In this document: one piece after another, positions 53,830-62,322 of the stretch
Layout of the letters: every line of letters starts with the position of its first letter
Numbering within the stretch: position 1 is the first letter of the stretch
Assembly (NCBI RefSeq): GCF_013403875.1
Contig: NZ_JACBNX010000001.1
Span: 496,001 to 560,000, forward strand
Direction of reading: 5' to 3'
DNA length: 64,000 bases
Origin: Burkholderia guangdongensis
GTDB taxonomy: Bacteria > Pseudomonadota > Gammaproteobacteria > Burkholderiales > Burkholderiaceae
Made by a program: the position numbers and the translations under genes
The notes under the pieces: generated by a model
Told to the model about the DNA's origin: nothing
What the model saw: only the letters and a program-made list of their open reading frames with translations
Databases searched by the model: none

Positions 53830-55005
53830 TCAGAACACGTGCCGGATACCGACCGACGCGCCGAGCTGGCCGGTCGAGCCCGGCGTCATGTAGTACGTCT
53901 GCGCGCCCGACGGCAGGTAATAGCCCACCGACTGCCCGCTCGGCGTATAACCGACGTTGTCCCAGTTCAGCGACGCGAAGCGCGAATACATGAATGACGC
54001 ATAGACGTCGGTCGCCTTCGACAGGCTGTAGTCCGCGATCGCAAGCCATTGCTGCGGCCCCTTCGGCTTGACGAGTGTGCCGTTGACAGTCGCGTGCTTG
54101 ATGTCGTCGTAGTAGTACGCGACCGTGAAACGCGCGGCCGGCGTGGCGGTCCACGTGACGCCGGCCCAGTACATGTCGTCCTGGTGCGGCGAGTACAGCG
54201 GCGAACCCGACGACGGCGCGAGCGTGTTGCCCCAGCGGTAGCCGGCCACGAACTTCAGCGAATCGAACGTATAGCGCAGCCCGACGGTCGCGCGCATGTC
54301 CTTCGCGAACGTGTTCCCGCCGGACGCGCCGACGAACTCGGCCACATTCAGCTCGTTCACGTTGTCGAAGCCCAGGCCGACACCGAAGGCCGCGCCAGAG
54401 TACGACAGGCCGACGCCATAGCCCGATCCCGCGGCGGCCGACCCGGCGCGCCCGCCGAACGACCAGTGCGCGGACACGTACAGCGGGCCGAACTGGCCTT
54501 CGTACTTCGCCATGTTGTTCTCACGGAAGTTCGCGCCGGCCATCGCGACGACCGGCTCGAACTCGGGCGAGTAATAGGTTGGGGTGTAATCCGCCAGCGC
54601 GACGAACATCGACGTGTATTGCCGGCCGAACTCGAGCTTCTGGGTACCCTTGCCGCTGCCAAGGCCGACGAATGCCTGCCGGCCGAACAGCAGGCCGCCG
54701 TTGCCGAGCGCGCCGTTGTCCGGATTGAACTGGTTCTCGAGGGTGAAGAACGCGGAGTAGCCGCCGCCCAGATCCTCCGTGCCGCGCAAGCCGAAACGGG
54801 AGCTGGCGATGCCGGCCGGGTTCATCTGAAATTGCCGGCCCGACGCGCCGGGGATGATCGTGCCGTTGTTCGTGCCTTGTACGTGATTGACGAACTGGAT
54901 GTCGGTCGTCACCATCCCGTAGAGCGTGACGGACGACTGCGCATGCGCGCCGCTCGCCAGTGCCGTGGCTGCGGCCGCGATGGCGGCCAGATAACGCTTC
55001 TTCAT
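53830..55005 (-). CDS. Outer-membrane porin, gram-negative type
   Basis: This 391-residue porin has a signal peptide (MKKRYLAAIAAAATALASGAHA), a mature start QSSVTLYGMVTTDIQFVNHVQG, and the family core SSRFGLRGTEDLGGGYSAFFTLENQF, FGRQAFVGLGSGKGTQKLEFGRQYTSMFVALADYTPTYYSPEFEP and C-terminal GASVGIRHVF. The start at 55005 is placed after GGAGGAGAC; the ORF opens six codons upstream. It has a hairpin leader and a palindrome upstream. It is divergent from an RpiR regulator. Confidence 0.93.
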   Translation of the reverse strand: MKKRYLAAIAAAATALASGAHAQSSVTLYGMVTTDIQFVNHVQGTNNGTIIPGASGRQFQMNPAGIASSRFGLRGTEDLGGGYSAFFTLENQFNPDNGALGNGGLLFGRQAFVGLGSGKGTQKLEFGRQYTSMFVALADYTPTYYSPEFEPVVAMAGANFRENNMAKYEGQFGPLYVSAHWSFGGRAGSAAAGSGYGVGLSYSGAAFGVGLGFDNVNELNVAEFVGASGGNTFAKDMRATVGLRYTFDSLKFVAGYRWGNTLAPSSGSPLYSPHQDDMYWAGVTWTATPAARFTVAYYYDDIKHATVNGTLVKPKGPQQWLAIADYSLSKATDVYASFMYSRFASLNWDNVGYTPSGQSVGYYLPSGAQTYYMTPGSTGQLGASVGIRHVF

Positions 55006-55026
55006 GTCTCCTCCAATTTTCATTGC

Positions 55027-55048
55027 GACGGGTGCGGATGCACCCGTC
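55027..55048 (-). promoter_or_regulatory. Hairpin in the porin mRNA leader
   Basis: A perfect 9-bp stem, GACGGGTGC with GCACCCGTC, encloses a four-base loop, 22 bp ahead of the porin start codon and just upstream of its ribosome site. It could control translation or mRNA stability. Confidence 0.5.
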
Positions 55049-55077
55049 GGGATCGTGGTAGGGTACGTCGCCGCGAA

Positions 55078-55092
55078 TAATCTCAGAGATTA
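55078..55092. promoter_or_regulatory. Candidate operator upstream of porin
   Basis: TAATCTCAGAGATTA is a perfect 7-1-7 palindrome in AT-rich DNA, 73 bp upstream of the porin start. It could bind a dimeric regulator. RpiR is the nearest candidate, but there is no direct support. Confidence 0.5.
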
Positions 55093-55325
55093 ATTTGTCG
55101 CTCAATCCGTTGAAATACGGTGTTGTTTTTTGGCAATATCTTGTGTTGTAATCCTTAAAAGTATTTGTTTTTATTGAGATTTTAATTTCGTCTTACCGTA
55201 TGAATGAAAAGGCGTGGGAAATTAATTCGATAGATTAAATAACCGGAGTGATGCCCCGGTGATAACATTCGTTGTCGTCCCGTTCAGCCCAGCCCATCCT
55301 CGCCGGCGCCCGCGCCACCGTTCGC

Positions 55326-56186
55326 ATGCCTGACAGTTTCGACCAGCTCGCGGCCCTGATCCGCACACGCTTTTCCGAGCTCAGCCCGCAATTCCAGGCC
55401 GGCGCGGCGTTCCTGCTCGACCATCCCGACGAGGTTGCTGTATCGTCGATGCGCAAGGTTGCCGAGCGCGCGCAGGTGCAACCCGCGTCGCTCGTGCGCC
55501 TGTCGCAGCAACTGGGATTTCCCGGCTGGAACGAGTTGCGCGACCTGTTCGTCCAGCGCGTGCGCACGCGTCCGGAACCGCTGACGAGCCGCGCGCGCAC
55601 GCTCGTCAACGCAAGCGCGAAGGATGCGCTCGCGCGCGATCTGCTCGCCGCGCACCAGCACAACCTCGACGCAACCGCCGCGCACAACGTGCGCGCGACC
55701 GTCGAGGCCGCGCGCCTGCTGCGCCGCGCGTCGCACGTGCACGTCGCCGGGTTCCGCTCGTGCTATCCGGTCGCGTTCGGCTTCGTGTACGGATATCGGC
55801 TGTTCCGTTCGTCGGTGTCGCTGCTGACCGGCGAAGCCGGGACGCTGGAGATGCAGCTTCGCGGGATCGAGCGCGGCAGCGCGACGGTTGTCGTCAGCTT
55901 CGCGCCTTATTCGGTCGAGGCGGCGCGTGTCGCGGAAGCCGCGCAAGAAAGCGGCAGCAAGCTGATCGCGATCACCGACAGCGCGGTGTCGCCGATCGCG
56001 CTCAATGCCGACAGCACGCTGATCTTTTCTCACGACAGCCCGTCGTTCTTTCCGTCGCTGGTCGCCGCGACCGCGATCGCGGAGAGCCTGGTCGCGCATC
56101 TGCTCGCGCTGGAAGGCGCGGACGCGGTGCGGCAGCTCGAAATGGCCGAGCAGGCACTGCATGCGAAGGGCGCGTACGTGCCCTGA
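55326..56186 (+). CDS. MurR/RpiR-family transcriptional regulator
   Basis: This 286-residue regulator has an N-terminal HTH_6 (FDQLAALIRTRFSELSPQFQAGAAFLLDHPDEVAVSSMRKVAERAQVQPASLVRLSQQLGFPGWNELRDLFVQRV) and a SIS domain (VEAARLLRRASHVHVAGFRSCYPVAFGFVYGY, TVVVSFAPYSVEAARVAEAAQESGSKLIAITDS). ATG 55326 (MPDSF) is chosen over a TTG at 55272. It precedes a class III aminotransferase by 191 bp, with a candidate operator in between, and faces the porin. The ligand may be a metabolite of the aminotransferase pathway. Confidence 0.88.
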   Translation: MPDSFDQLAALIRTRFSELSPQFQAGAAFLLDHPDEVAVSSMRKVAERAQVQPASLVRLSQQLGFPGWNELRDLFVQRVRTRPEPLTSRARTLVNASAKDALARDLLAAHQHNLDATAAHNVRATVEAARLLRRASHVHVAGFRSCYPVAFGFVYGYRLFRSSVSLLTGEAGTLEMQLRGIERGSATVVVSFAPYSVEAARVAEAAQESGSKLIAITDSAVSPIALNADSTLIFSHDSPSFFPSLVAATAIAESLVAHLLALEGADAVRQLEMAEQALHAKGAYVP

Positions 56187-56269
56187 CACGTCGGTCAGTC
56201 CGTATTCTTCCTATTTTTTTCTGGTTTCGGGCGTGGCGAATCGCCCGGGCGAGTTTGCGCTCACAATGA

Positions 56270-56281
56270 CAACAAATGTTG
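56270..56281. promoter_or_regulatory. Candidate RpiR operator before aminotransferase
   Basis: CAACA-AA-TGTTG is a short palindrome with extra ACAA/TTGT flanks, 97 bp upstream of the aminotransferase start and 84 bp past the RpiR stop. TTGT-ACAA type sites occur for this family. Confidence 0.4.
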
Positions 56282-56377
56282 TTGTATCATCGAGTTTTTG
56301 AATCGTGTGTTGATTGATCGCGCGGCCGCCGACGAAGCGAAACGAAACGTTCATGCCGCCACGCTCAGGAGAATCGC

Positions 56378-57730
56378 ATGACCACCACAGTCTTTCACCG
56401 GATGCCGAAGCAGTCGCTGCCGGTCGCCGTCGCCGGCGACGGCATCGAGATCATCGACGCCGCCGGCAAGCGCTACATCGATGCGAGCGGCGGTGCGGCC
56501 GTGTCGTGTCTCGGGCACAGCAACGCGCGCGTGATCGACGCGATCAAGCGCCAGGCGCAGCAGCTGCCGTATGCGCATACGTCGTTTTTCACGACGCAGG
56601 TCGCGGAGGAACTCGCCGATCGCCTGGTTCGAAGCGCGCCGCCGGGGCTCGGCCACGTGTATTTCGTGTCCGGCGGATCGGAGGCGATCGAGGCGGCGCT
56701 GAAGCTCGCGCGCCAGTATTTCGTCGAGATCGGCGAGCCGCAGCGGCGCCACCTGATCGCGCGGCGGCAGAGCTATCACGGCAACACGCTCGGCGCGCTC
56801 GCGATCGGCGGCAACGCATGGCGGCGCGAGCCGTTCCTGCCGCTGCTGATCGACGCGCATCACGTGAGCCCGTGCTACGCGTATCGCGAGCAGCGCGCCG
56901 ACGAGACCGAGGAAGCGTTCGCGCAGCGCCTCGCCGACGAACTCGAGCAGAAGATTCTCGAACTCGGCCCGCGGACCGTCGCGGCGTTCGTCGCGGAGAC
57001 GGTCGTCGGCGCGACCGCGGGCGCGGTGCCGCCGGTGCGCGAGTATTTCCGGAAGATCCGCGCGGTCTGCGACAAGTATGGCGTGTTGCTGATCCTCGAC
57101 GAAATCATGTCCGGGATGGGGCGCACCGGCTATCTGTTCGCGTGCGAGGAAGACGGTGTCGCGCCCGATCTGCTGACGATCGCGAAGGGGCTCGGCGCCG
57201 GCTACCAGCCGATCGGCGCGACGCTCGTCAGCGACCGGATCTACGATGCGATCGTCGGCGGATCCGGGTTCTTCCAGCACGGGCATACGTATCTCGGCCA
57301 CGCGATCGCTTGCGCGGCGGCGCTCGAAGTGCAGCGCGTGATCGCCGACGACGATCTGCTGCCGAACGTGCGCGCGCGCGGCGAGCAGCTTCGCGCGCTG
57401 CTGCGCGAGCGCTACGCGGCCGATCCGCATGTCGGCGACGTGCGCGGGCGCGGGTTGTTCGTCGGCGTCGAGCTCGTGCAGGATCGCGCGACGAAAGCGC
57501 CGTTCGATCCGCAGCTGAAGCTGCATGCGGCGATCAAGCGCGAAGCGATGCAGCGCGGGCTGATGGTCTATCCGATGGGCGGCACGGTGAACGGCGCGAT
57601 CGGCGATCATGTGCTGCTCGCGCCGCCGTTCATCTGCACGGCGGCCGACATCGAGCGGATCGTCGATCGCCTGGCTGACTCGATCGAAAGCGCGATCGAC
57701 GGCGCGCTCGTCGCGGCCGGCGCACGCTGA
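56378..57730 (+). CDS. Class III PLP-dependent aminotransferase
   Basis: The 450-residue fold-type-I enzyme has VYFVSGGSEAIEAALKLARQYF, RRQSYHGNTLGALAIGG, D241 in LLILDEIMSGMGRTGYLF and the PLP lysine K270 in TIAKGLGAGYQPIGA. HGHTYLGHAIACAAAL and MVYPMGGTVNGAIGDHVLLAPPFICT finish the active site. It probably moves an omega-amino group (beta-alanine, taurine or diamine-like amines) to pyruvate or 2-oxoglutarate. RpiR lies upstream and a carboxymuconolactone-decarboxylase-family protein downstream. The substrate is not known. Confidence 0.9.
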   Translation: MTTTVFHRMPKQSLPVAVAGDGIEIIDAAGKRYIDASGGAAVSCLGHSNARVIDAIKRQAQQLPYAHTSFFTTQVAEELADRLVRSAPPGLGHVYFVSGGSEAIEAALKLARQYFVEIGEPQRRHLIARRQSYHGNTLGALAIGGNAWRREPFLPLLIDAHHVSPCYAYREQRADETEEAFAQRLADELEQKILELGPRTVAAFVAETVVGATAGAVPPVREYFRKIRAVCDKYGVLLILDEIMSGMGRTGYLFACEEDGVAPDLLTIAKGLGAGYQPIGATLVSDRIYDAIVGGSGFFQHGHTYLGHAIACAAALEVQRVIADDDLLPNVRARGEQLRALLRERYAADPHVGDVRGRGLFVGVELVQDRATKAPFDPQLKLHAAIKREAMQRGLMVYPMGGTVNGAIGDHVLLAPPFICTAADIERIVDRLADSIESAIDGALVAAGAR

Positions 57731-57775
57731 GCCGTTCCGCCAACCCTTTCTTTCACGATTTCACGAGACCGACCG

Positions 57776-58330
57776 ATGACCGACCGTCTGCCTTCATTCG
57801 ACATGTCACGCGCGACCGACGAGCAGAAGGCCGTGCTCGACGAAATCCTGTCCGGCCCGCGCGGCAACCTGAACGGGCCGTTTCTGGGCTGGATCCACAG
57901 CCCGGAGCTTGCGCAGCACGCGCAGCGGCTCGGCGCGTTCTGCCGCTACCGCACGGGGTTGCCGCTGCGACTGTCCGAGCTTGCGATCCTCGTGACCGCA
58001 TCGCGCTGGCACGCACAGGCGGAGTGGCACATTCACCATCCGATCGCGCTGGAAGCGGGCGTGCAGCCCGAGGATGCCGACGCGATCCGCGCGGGCCGGC
58101 GCCCGGCGTTCGCCGATCCGGACGACGCGCTGATCCACGATTTCGCGACCGAGCTGTACGACGCGAAGCGCGTGTCGGACGCGACGTACGCGAAGACGGT
58201 CGAGCGTTTCGGGCACGAAGTCACGATCAACCTCGTCGGGCTGCTCGGTTACTATGCGCTCGTCGCGATGACGCTGAACGTGTTCGGGATGCGCGCGCAA
58301 GGGCAGACGAGCCTGCCGTTTCCGGAATAA
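57776..58330 (+). CDS. Carboxymuconolactone decarboxylase-family protein
   Basis: This 184-residue protein has the CMD/AhpD-like helical fold: GNLNGPFLGWIHSPELAQHAQRLGAFCRYRTGLPLRLSELAILVTASRWHAQAEWHIHHPIALEAGV and ERFGHEVTINLVGLLGYYALVAMTLNVF. The AhpD CxxC redox pair is absent, with WHAQAEW and H residues instead, so it is closer to gamma-carboxymuconolactone decarboxylase-like enzymes. It is 45 bp after the aminotransferase. It may act as a decarboxylase or lactonase, but its substrate is unknown. Confidence 0.85.
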   Translation: MTDRLPSFDMSRATDEQKAVLDEILSGPRGNLNGPFLGWIHSPELAQHAQRLGAFCRYRTGLPLRLSELAILVTASRWHAQAEWHIHHPIALEAGVQPEDADAIRAGRRPAFADPDDALIHDFATELYDAKRVSDATYAKTVERFGHEVTINLVGLLGYYALVAMTLNVFGMRAQGQTSLPFPE

Positions 58331-58381
58331 CCGTGCCGCGCGAACGGGCGGGGCGCGCGGCGGCAGGCCATCATCGACATG

Positions 58382-59302
58382 TCACCTGACGTGCCGGTCC
58401 TGGATCGTGAGCCGGCAGACCGTGGCGAGCGCAAGCAGATTCGGATCGCGCTCGCGGCGGTGCAGGAAGCTGAGTCCGATCGTCTGGCGCACGTCGTACT
58501 GCGCGGATAGCGGGATCAGCATGATCTTGTGCGCGAACAGGTCGCGCACGCGCCCCGGCAGCAGCGCATAGCCGACACCGCCGCTGACGAGATTGATCAG
58601 GGAGAAGATGTCGCTGACCTTCATCGCGACGTTCGGCGAGAAGTCGGCGATCCGGAACGCATCGGCGAAGCCCTGCGACGTCGCGAAGCCTTCGGCGAGC
58701 GACACGAACGGCTCGTCGCGGCACTGGCGCAGGTCGATCGCGTCGTATTGCCCGTACGCGGAGCCGACCGGCGCCGCGAAGAAGATCCGATCCTCGAACA
58801 GCGTGAGCGATTCGATCTCGGGGTCCGGCGGCGGCACCGCCATCAGCGCCGCGTCGATCGTGCCATGCTTGAGCTTGTCGAGCAGATCGGCGTTCGAGCC
58901 GAGCACGAGCTCGGCCTGCAGATCGGGGCGCCGGCCCTTCAGGCCGATCACGACCTCCGGCACCGCGCGGATCGTCAGCGAGTAGAGCGAGCCGATCTTG
59001 AGCTGCTCGGCGCCATAGCCGGCGGCCTCGCGCGTCGCGCGCACGCCGTCGGTCATCGTCTTGATCACGTCGCTCGCGACTTCGGCCAGCACCTGCGCGG
59101 CGTCGGTCGGAATCAGGTTGCGCCCCTCGTGACGAAACAGCGCGCAGCGCATCCCTTCCTCCAGCGAGTGCAGCGCGCGGTGCACGCTGACGGTGCTGAC
59201 GTCCAGCGCCTCGGCCGCCTTGGCCAGACTGCCGGCTGCCATGAACGCGAGGAGGACCTCGAGCTTGCGGAAGGTGATCTCTTCGTTGACGCGATAGCGC
59301 AT
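58382..59302 (-). CDS. LysR-family regulator, MdcR-like
   Basis: The 306-residue LysR protein opens MRYRVNEEITFRKLEVLLAFMAAGSLAKAAEALDVSTVSVHRALHSLEEGMRCALFRHEGRNL. This resembles malonate-utilisation regulator MdcR, as does LKIGSLYSLTIRAVPEVVIGLKGRRPDLQAELVLGSN. No mdc genes are present in the window, so the target is probably the divergent MHS-family carrier. ATG 59302 is preferred; a longer frame to 59557 is not LysR-like. It is convergent with the CMD gene. Confidence 0.88.
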   Translation of the reverse strand: MRYRVNEEITFRKLEVLLAFMAAGSLAKAAEALDVSTVSVHRALHSLEEGMRCALFRHEGRNLIPTDAAQVLAEVASDVIKTMTDGVRATREAAGYGAEQLKIGSLYSLTIRAVPEVVIGLKGRRPDLQAELVLGSNADLLDKLKHGTIDAALMAVPPPDPEIESLTLFEDRIFFAAPVGSAYGQYDAIDLRQCRDEPFVSLAEGFATSQGFADAFRIADFSPNVAMKVSDIFSLINLVSGGVGYALLPGRVRDLFAHKIMLIPLSAQYDVRQTIGLSFLHRRERDPNLLALATVCRLTIQDRHVR

Positions 59303-59796
59303 GGGGAGGCGGCCGGATGCAAAGTGGCGGAAATTCTGCCTGAGAACCGCATTCGGCGACAAGCGGACTGAAAGCCCCGCGATCCCGCGCCGACCGCGCC
59401 GACGGGGACAGCACGCGAATCCTGCCGCGTTCGTTCCCCGCTTCGTTACTTCCGACGTAACGCCGCAACCCGCATCCGGCCGGGCCGCGTCGCCCCGAAA
59501 GCCACGCGCGTCGGGCGATCGGGGCCGGAGCAGGGCGGCCGGGCGGGCCGCGAACATTTAATCGGAGGCTAATGCTTGCATCGTCAGCGTAATTGATGCG
59601 CCGATTCTACCTACCTATCATCAGTCGACGCCCGGCGAATGCCGGCGGGAGACACGCGTGGCGCGAGCCGCGCGGCGGCGCGCGTTCCATCGGGCGCGGC
59701 CGCATCAATATAAATGGCTGCACGGCTGCGAACGCGATCCCGGCTGCATCGGCGATGCGCGGACGCGCCGCTTCCGGAGGCCGTAGGAGAAACAAC
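59303..59796. other. Divergent intergenic region
   Basis: This gap of about 490 bp lies between the LysR gene and the MHS carrier. Short frames fill it, but none has a ribosome site plus family features. TAGGAGA at 59784-59790 serves the carrier. An LysR box is expected but I cannot fix it. Confidence 0.4.
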
Positions 59797-61116
59797 ATGC
59801 ACGCTGGCTCTAGTGGAATCTCTCGCAACCGACAGGTCGCCGCCGCGGTCGTCGGCAACGCCCTCGAGTGGTACGACTTCATCGTCTACGGCTTCTTCTC
59901 CGGCATCATCGCGAAGCTGTTCTTTCCCGCCGACAGCCAGTACGCATCGCTGTTGATGTCGCTCGCGACGTTCGGCGTCGGCTTCTTCATGCGTCCGATC
60001 GGTGGCATCGTGCTCGGGCTCTATGCGGACCGCAAGGGCCGCAAGGCCGCGATGCAGTTGATCATCCTGCTGATGACGATCGCGATCGCGCTGATCGCGG
60101 TCGCGCCGCCGTACGCGGTGATCGGCCCGGCCGCGCCGGCGATGATCCTGATCGCGCGCCTGCTGCAAGGCTTCGCGACGGGCGGCGAATATGCGAGTTC
60201 GACGTCGTTTCTCGTCGAAGTCGCGCCGCCGCACAAGCGCGGCCTGTACGGCTCGTGGCAGATGATCGGCCAGTGCCTCGCGGTGTTCTGCGGCGCGGGC
60301 ATGGGCGCGATCATCACGCAGGGGCTGCCGGCGTCGGCCGTCGACGGCTGGGGCTGGCGCGTGCCGTTCGCGATCGGCTTGCTGATCGGTCCGGTCGGGC
60401 TGTGGATCCGTCGGCACATGGAGGAAACCGAAGCGTTCCGCGAAGCGAGCCGCGAGGCCGGGCCGGCGCCCGTCAGCCTGGCGCAGGCGCTGCGCGACAA
60501 TGGCCGAGGCGTGTTCGTGTCGATCACGATGACCATTGCCGGCACCGCCGCGTTCTACGTGATGCTGGTGAACATGCCGGGCTTCGTGCATAGCCAGTTC
60601 GGGCTGCCGCTTCATGAAGTGTTCAAGGTGCAGATGATCGCGGTTGCGCTGCTGACGCTGATGAATCCGTTGTCGGCCGCGCTGTCGGATCGCATCGGGC
60701 GCCGTCCCGTGCTGCTCGGCAGCATTCTCGTGCTGATGCTGACGATCTATCCGCTATTCTCGTGGCTCGCCGCCGCGCCGAGCATCGGGCGTCTTGCGGT
60801 GATGCAGATCACGCTGTGCGTGTTCATCGGCATCTCGTTCGGTCCCGCGCCGAGCGCGCTCGCCGAGCAATTCACCACCCGCACGCGCTCGACCGGGATC
60901 GCGTTCGGCTATAACTTCGCGGTGATGCTGTTCGGCGGTTTCGCGCCGTTCATCGTCACGTGGCTGACCCATGCGACCGGCTCGCCGGCCGCGCCTGCCG
61001 GATATGTCGTGTTCGCGTCGCTGATCGGCGTCGTCGGGACGCTGATGATGCGCGAGGGCGCGCACGCGGTCGTCGAGCGCCGGCGGTTCGAGCGGAATGC
61101 GGCCGTCCGGGGGTGA
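59797..61116 (+). CDS. MFS transporter, metabolite:H+ symporter (MHS) family
   Basis: This 439-residue carrier has 12 membrane spans and the MHS marks: VVGNALEWYDFIVYGFFSGIIAKLFFP at the start, GFFMRPIGGIVLGLYADRKGRKAAM (loop 2-3), LLQGFATGGEYASSTSFLVEVAPPHKRGLYGSWQMIGQ, and ALSDRIGRRPVLLGS in the second half. Members carry citrate, alpha-ketoglutarate, shikimate, proline or dicarboxylates. ATG 59797 follows TAGGAGA; the ORF opens at 59593 with unrelated sequence. A terminator overlaps its stop. Confidence 0.9.
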   Translation: MHAGSSGISRNRQVAAAVVGNALEWYDFIVYGFFSGIIAKLFFPADSQYASLLMSLATFGVGFFMRPIGGIVLGLYADRKGRKAAMQLIILLMTIAIALIAVAPPYAVIGPAAPAMILIARLLQGFATGGEYASSTSFLVEVAPPHKRGLYGSWQMIGQCLAVFCGAGMGAIITQGLPASAVDGWGWRVPFAIGLLIGPVGLWIRRHMEETEAFREASREAGPAPVSLAQALRDNGRGVFVSITMTIAGTAAFYVMLVNMPGFVHSQFGLPLHEVFKVQMIAVALLTLMNPLSAALSDRIGRRPVLLGSILVLMLTIYPLFSWLAAAPSIGRLAVMQITLCVFIGISFGPAPSALAEQFTTRTRSTGIAFGYNFAVMLFGGFAPFIVTWLTHATGSPAAPAGYVVFASLIGVVGTLMMREGAHAVVERRRFERNAAVRG

Positions 61117-61127
61117 GACGGCCTTTT
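61101..61127 (+). terminator. Terminator overlapping the MHS carrier stop
   Basis: Stem GGCCGTC (61101-61107) pairs with GACGGCC (61117-61123), followed by TTTT. The 9-base loop contains the stop codon, so the terminator is embedded in the gene end. Confidence 0.75.
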
Positions 61128-61131
61128 GATT

Positions 61132-62145
61132 TCAGATCGTCAGCGCGATCTTGCCGAAATGCTGGCCGGCCTGCTGGAAGCGGAACGCGTCGGCGATATC
61201 GTCGAGCGCGAACGTGCGGTCGATCACCGGCCGCAGCGGCAGCGTGTCGAGCGCGCGCACCATGTCGATCTGATGGCGCCGGCTGCCGACGCCGAGCCCG
61301 TGCAACCGCACCTGGCGCGACAGCAACGCCTGCGTGCTGATCGGCCCTTCGACGCCGGTCAGCACGCCGATCACCGCGACGTGTCCGCCGACCCGCACCG
61401 CCCTGACCGACTGCGCGAGCGTGCCCGGCCCGCCGACCTCGACGACGTGATCGACACCGCGGCCGTTCGTGATCTCGAGCACGTTGCGCGCCCATTCCGG
61501 ATGGCGCCTGTAATTGACCAGATGATCCGCGCCGAGCGTGCGCGCGCGTTCGAGCTTGTCGTCGGACGACGACGTGACGATCACCGTCGCGCCCATCGCC
61601 TTCGCGAACTGCAGCGCGAAAATCGACACGCCGCCGGTGCCGAGCACGAGCACGGTATCGCCGGCCTTCAGCCCGCCGCTGACGACGAGCGCGCGCCACG
61701 CGGTCAGTCCGGCCGTCGTCAGCGTTGCCGCTTCCGCGTGGCTGTAGCCGCGCGGCACATGCGTGAACGCGGTGGCCGCGGCGACGACCGCTTCGCGCGC
61801 ATAGCCGTCGACGCCGTCGCCCGGCGTGAGCGCGAAGCTGCCGACCGGGGTTGACGGCTCGCCGTCGAGCCATTGCGGGAAGAACGTCGACACGACCGAA
61901 TCGCCGGCCGCGAACTCGGTCACGCCGGGCCCGACCGCTTCGACGACACCGGCGCCATCGGACATCGGAATCCGGCCGTCTTCGGTGCGGATGTAGCCGA
62001 ACACGACCGCGAGATCGTGGAAGTTCAGCGAGCTCGCATGGAGCCGCACGCGGATTTCGCCGGGGCCGGGCTGGCCGGGGTCGGGGAGGTCGGCGACGGT
62101 CAGGCAGTCGAGCCCGGCGGGCTGATGCAATCGGATGGCTTTCAT
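61132..62145 (-). CDS. MDR-family NAD(P)-dependent dehydrogenase
   Basis: The 337-residue enzyme is a zinc-independent or zinc-poor MDR. MKAIRLHQPAGLDCLTVADLP opens it; SDGAGVVEAVGPGVTEFAAGDSV is the GroES-like part and VLVLGTGGVSIFALQFAKAMGATVIVTSSSDDKLERARTLGADHLVNYR is the Rossmann domain. The structural zinc cysteine cluster is absent. It probably reduces quinones or enones, or oxidises an alcohol with unknown substrate. ATG 62145 starts the family motif. It is the downstream neighbour of the amidohydrolase in the same direction, 177 bp apart. Confidence 0.88.
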   Translation of the reverse strand: MKAIRLHQPAGLDCLTVADLPDPGQPGPGEIRVRLHASSLNFHDLAVVFGYIRTEDGRIPMSDGAGVVEAVGPGVTEFAAGDSVVSTFFPQWLDGEPSTPVGSFALTPGDGVDGYAREAVVAAATAFTHVPRGYSHAEAATLTTAGLTAWRALVVSGGLKAGDTVLVLGTGGVSIFALQFAKAMGATVIVTSSSDDKLERARTLGADHLVNYRRHPEWARNVLEITNGRGVDHVVEVGGPGTLAQSVRAVRVGGHVAVIGVLTGVEGPISTQALLSRQVRLHGLGVGSRRHQIDMVRALDTLPLRPVIDRTFALDDIADAFRFQQAGQHFGKIALTI

Positions 62146-62322
62146 TGAGACTCCCGTGAGAAGGCCCGTGCCAGCGTCGCGCGCGGCGCTGGGGCCGGTG
62201 CGGCAGATGCTACCGGGATTTCCCGAGGGTCTCAAGAATGCGGCCGGCGACAGAACGCCGCAGCAGGCGGGCGCGACGCCAGCTCGCGTAGCCGGAGCGA
62301 GTCGACGCTCTGCCACCCATCC

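Larger units (their letters stand above)
55006..55325. other. AT-rich divergent promoter region
   Basis: This 320-bp gap between the porin (minus) and the RpiR gene (plus) is markedly AT-rich from 55076 to 55250. It contains a leader hairpin, a perfect 15-bp palindrome and many T-runs. No credible small gene is seen. Confidence 0.55.
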
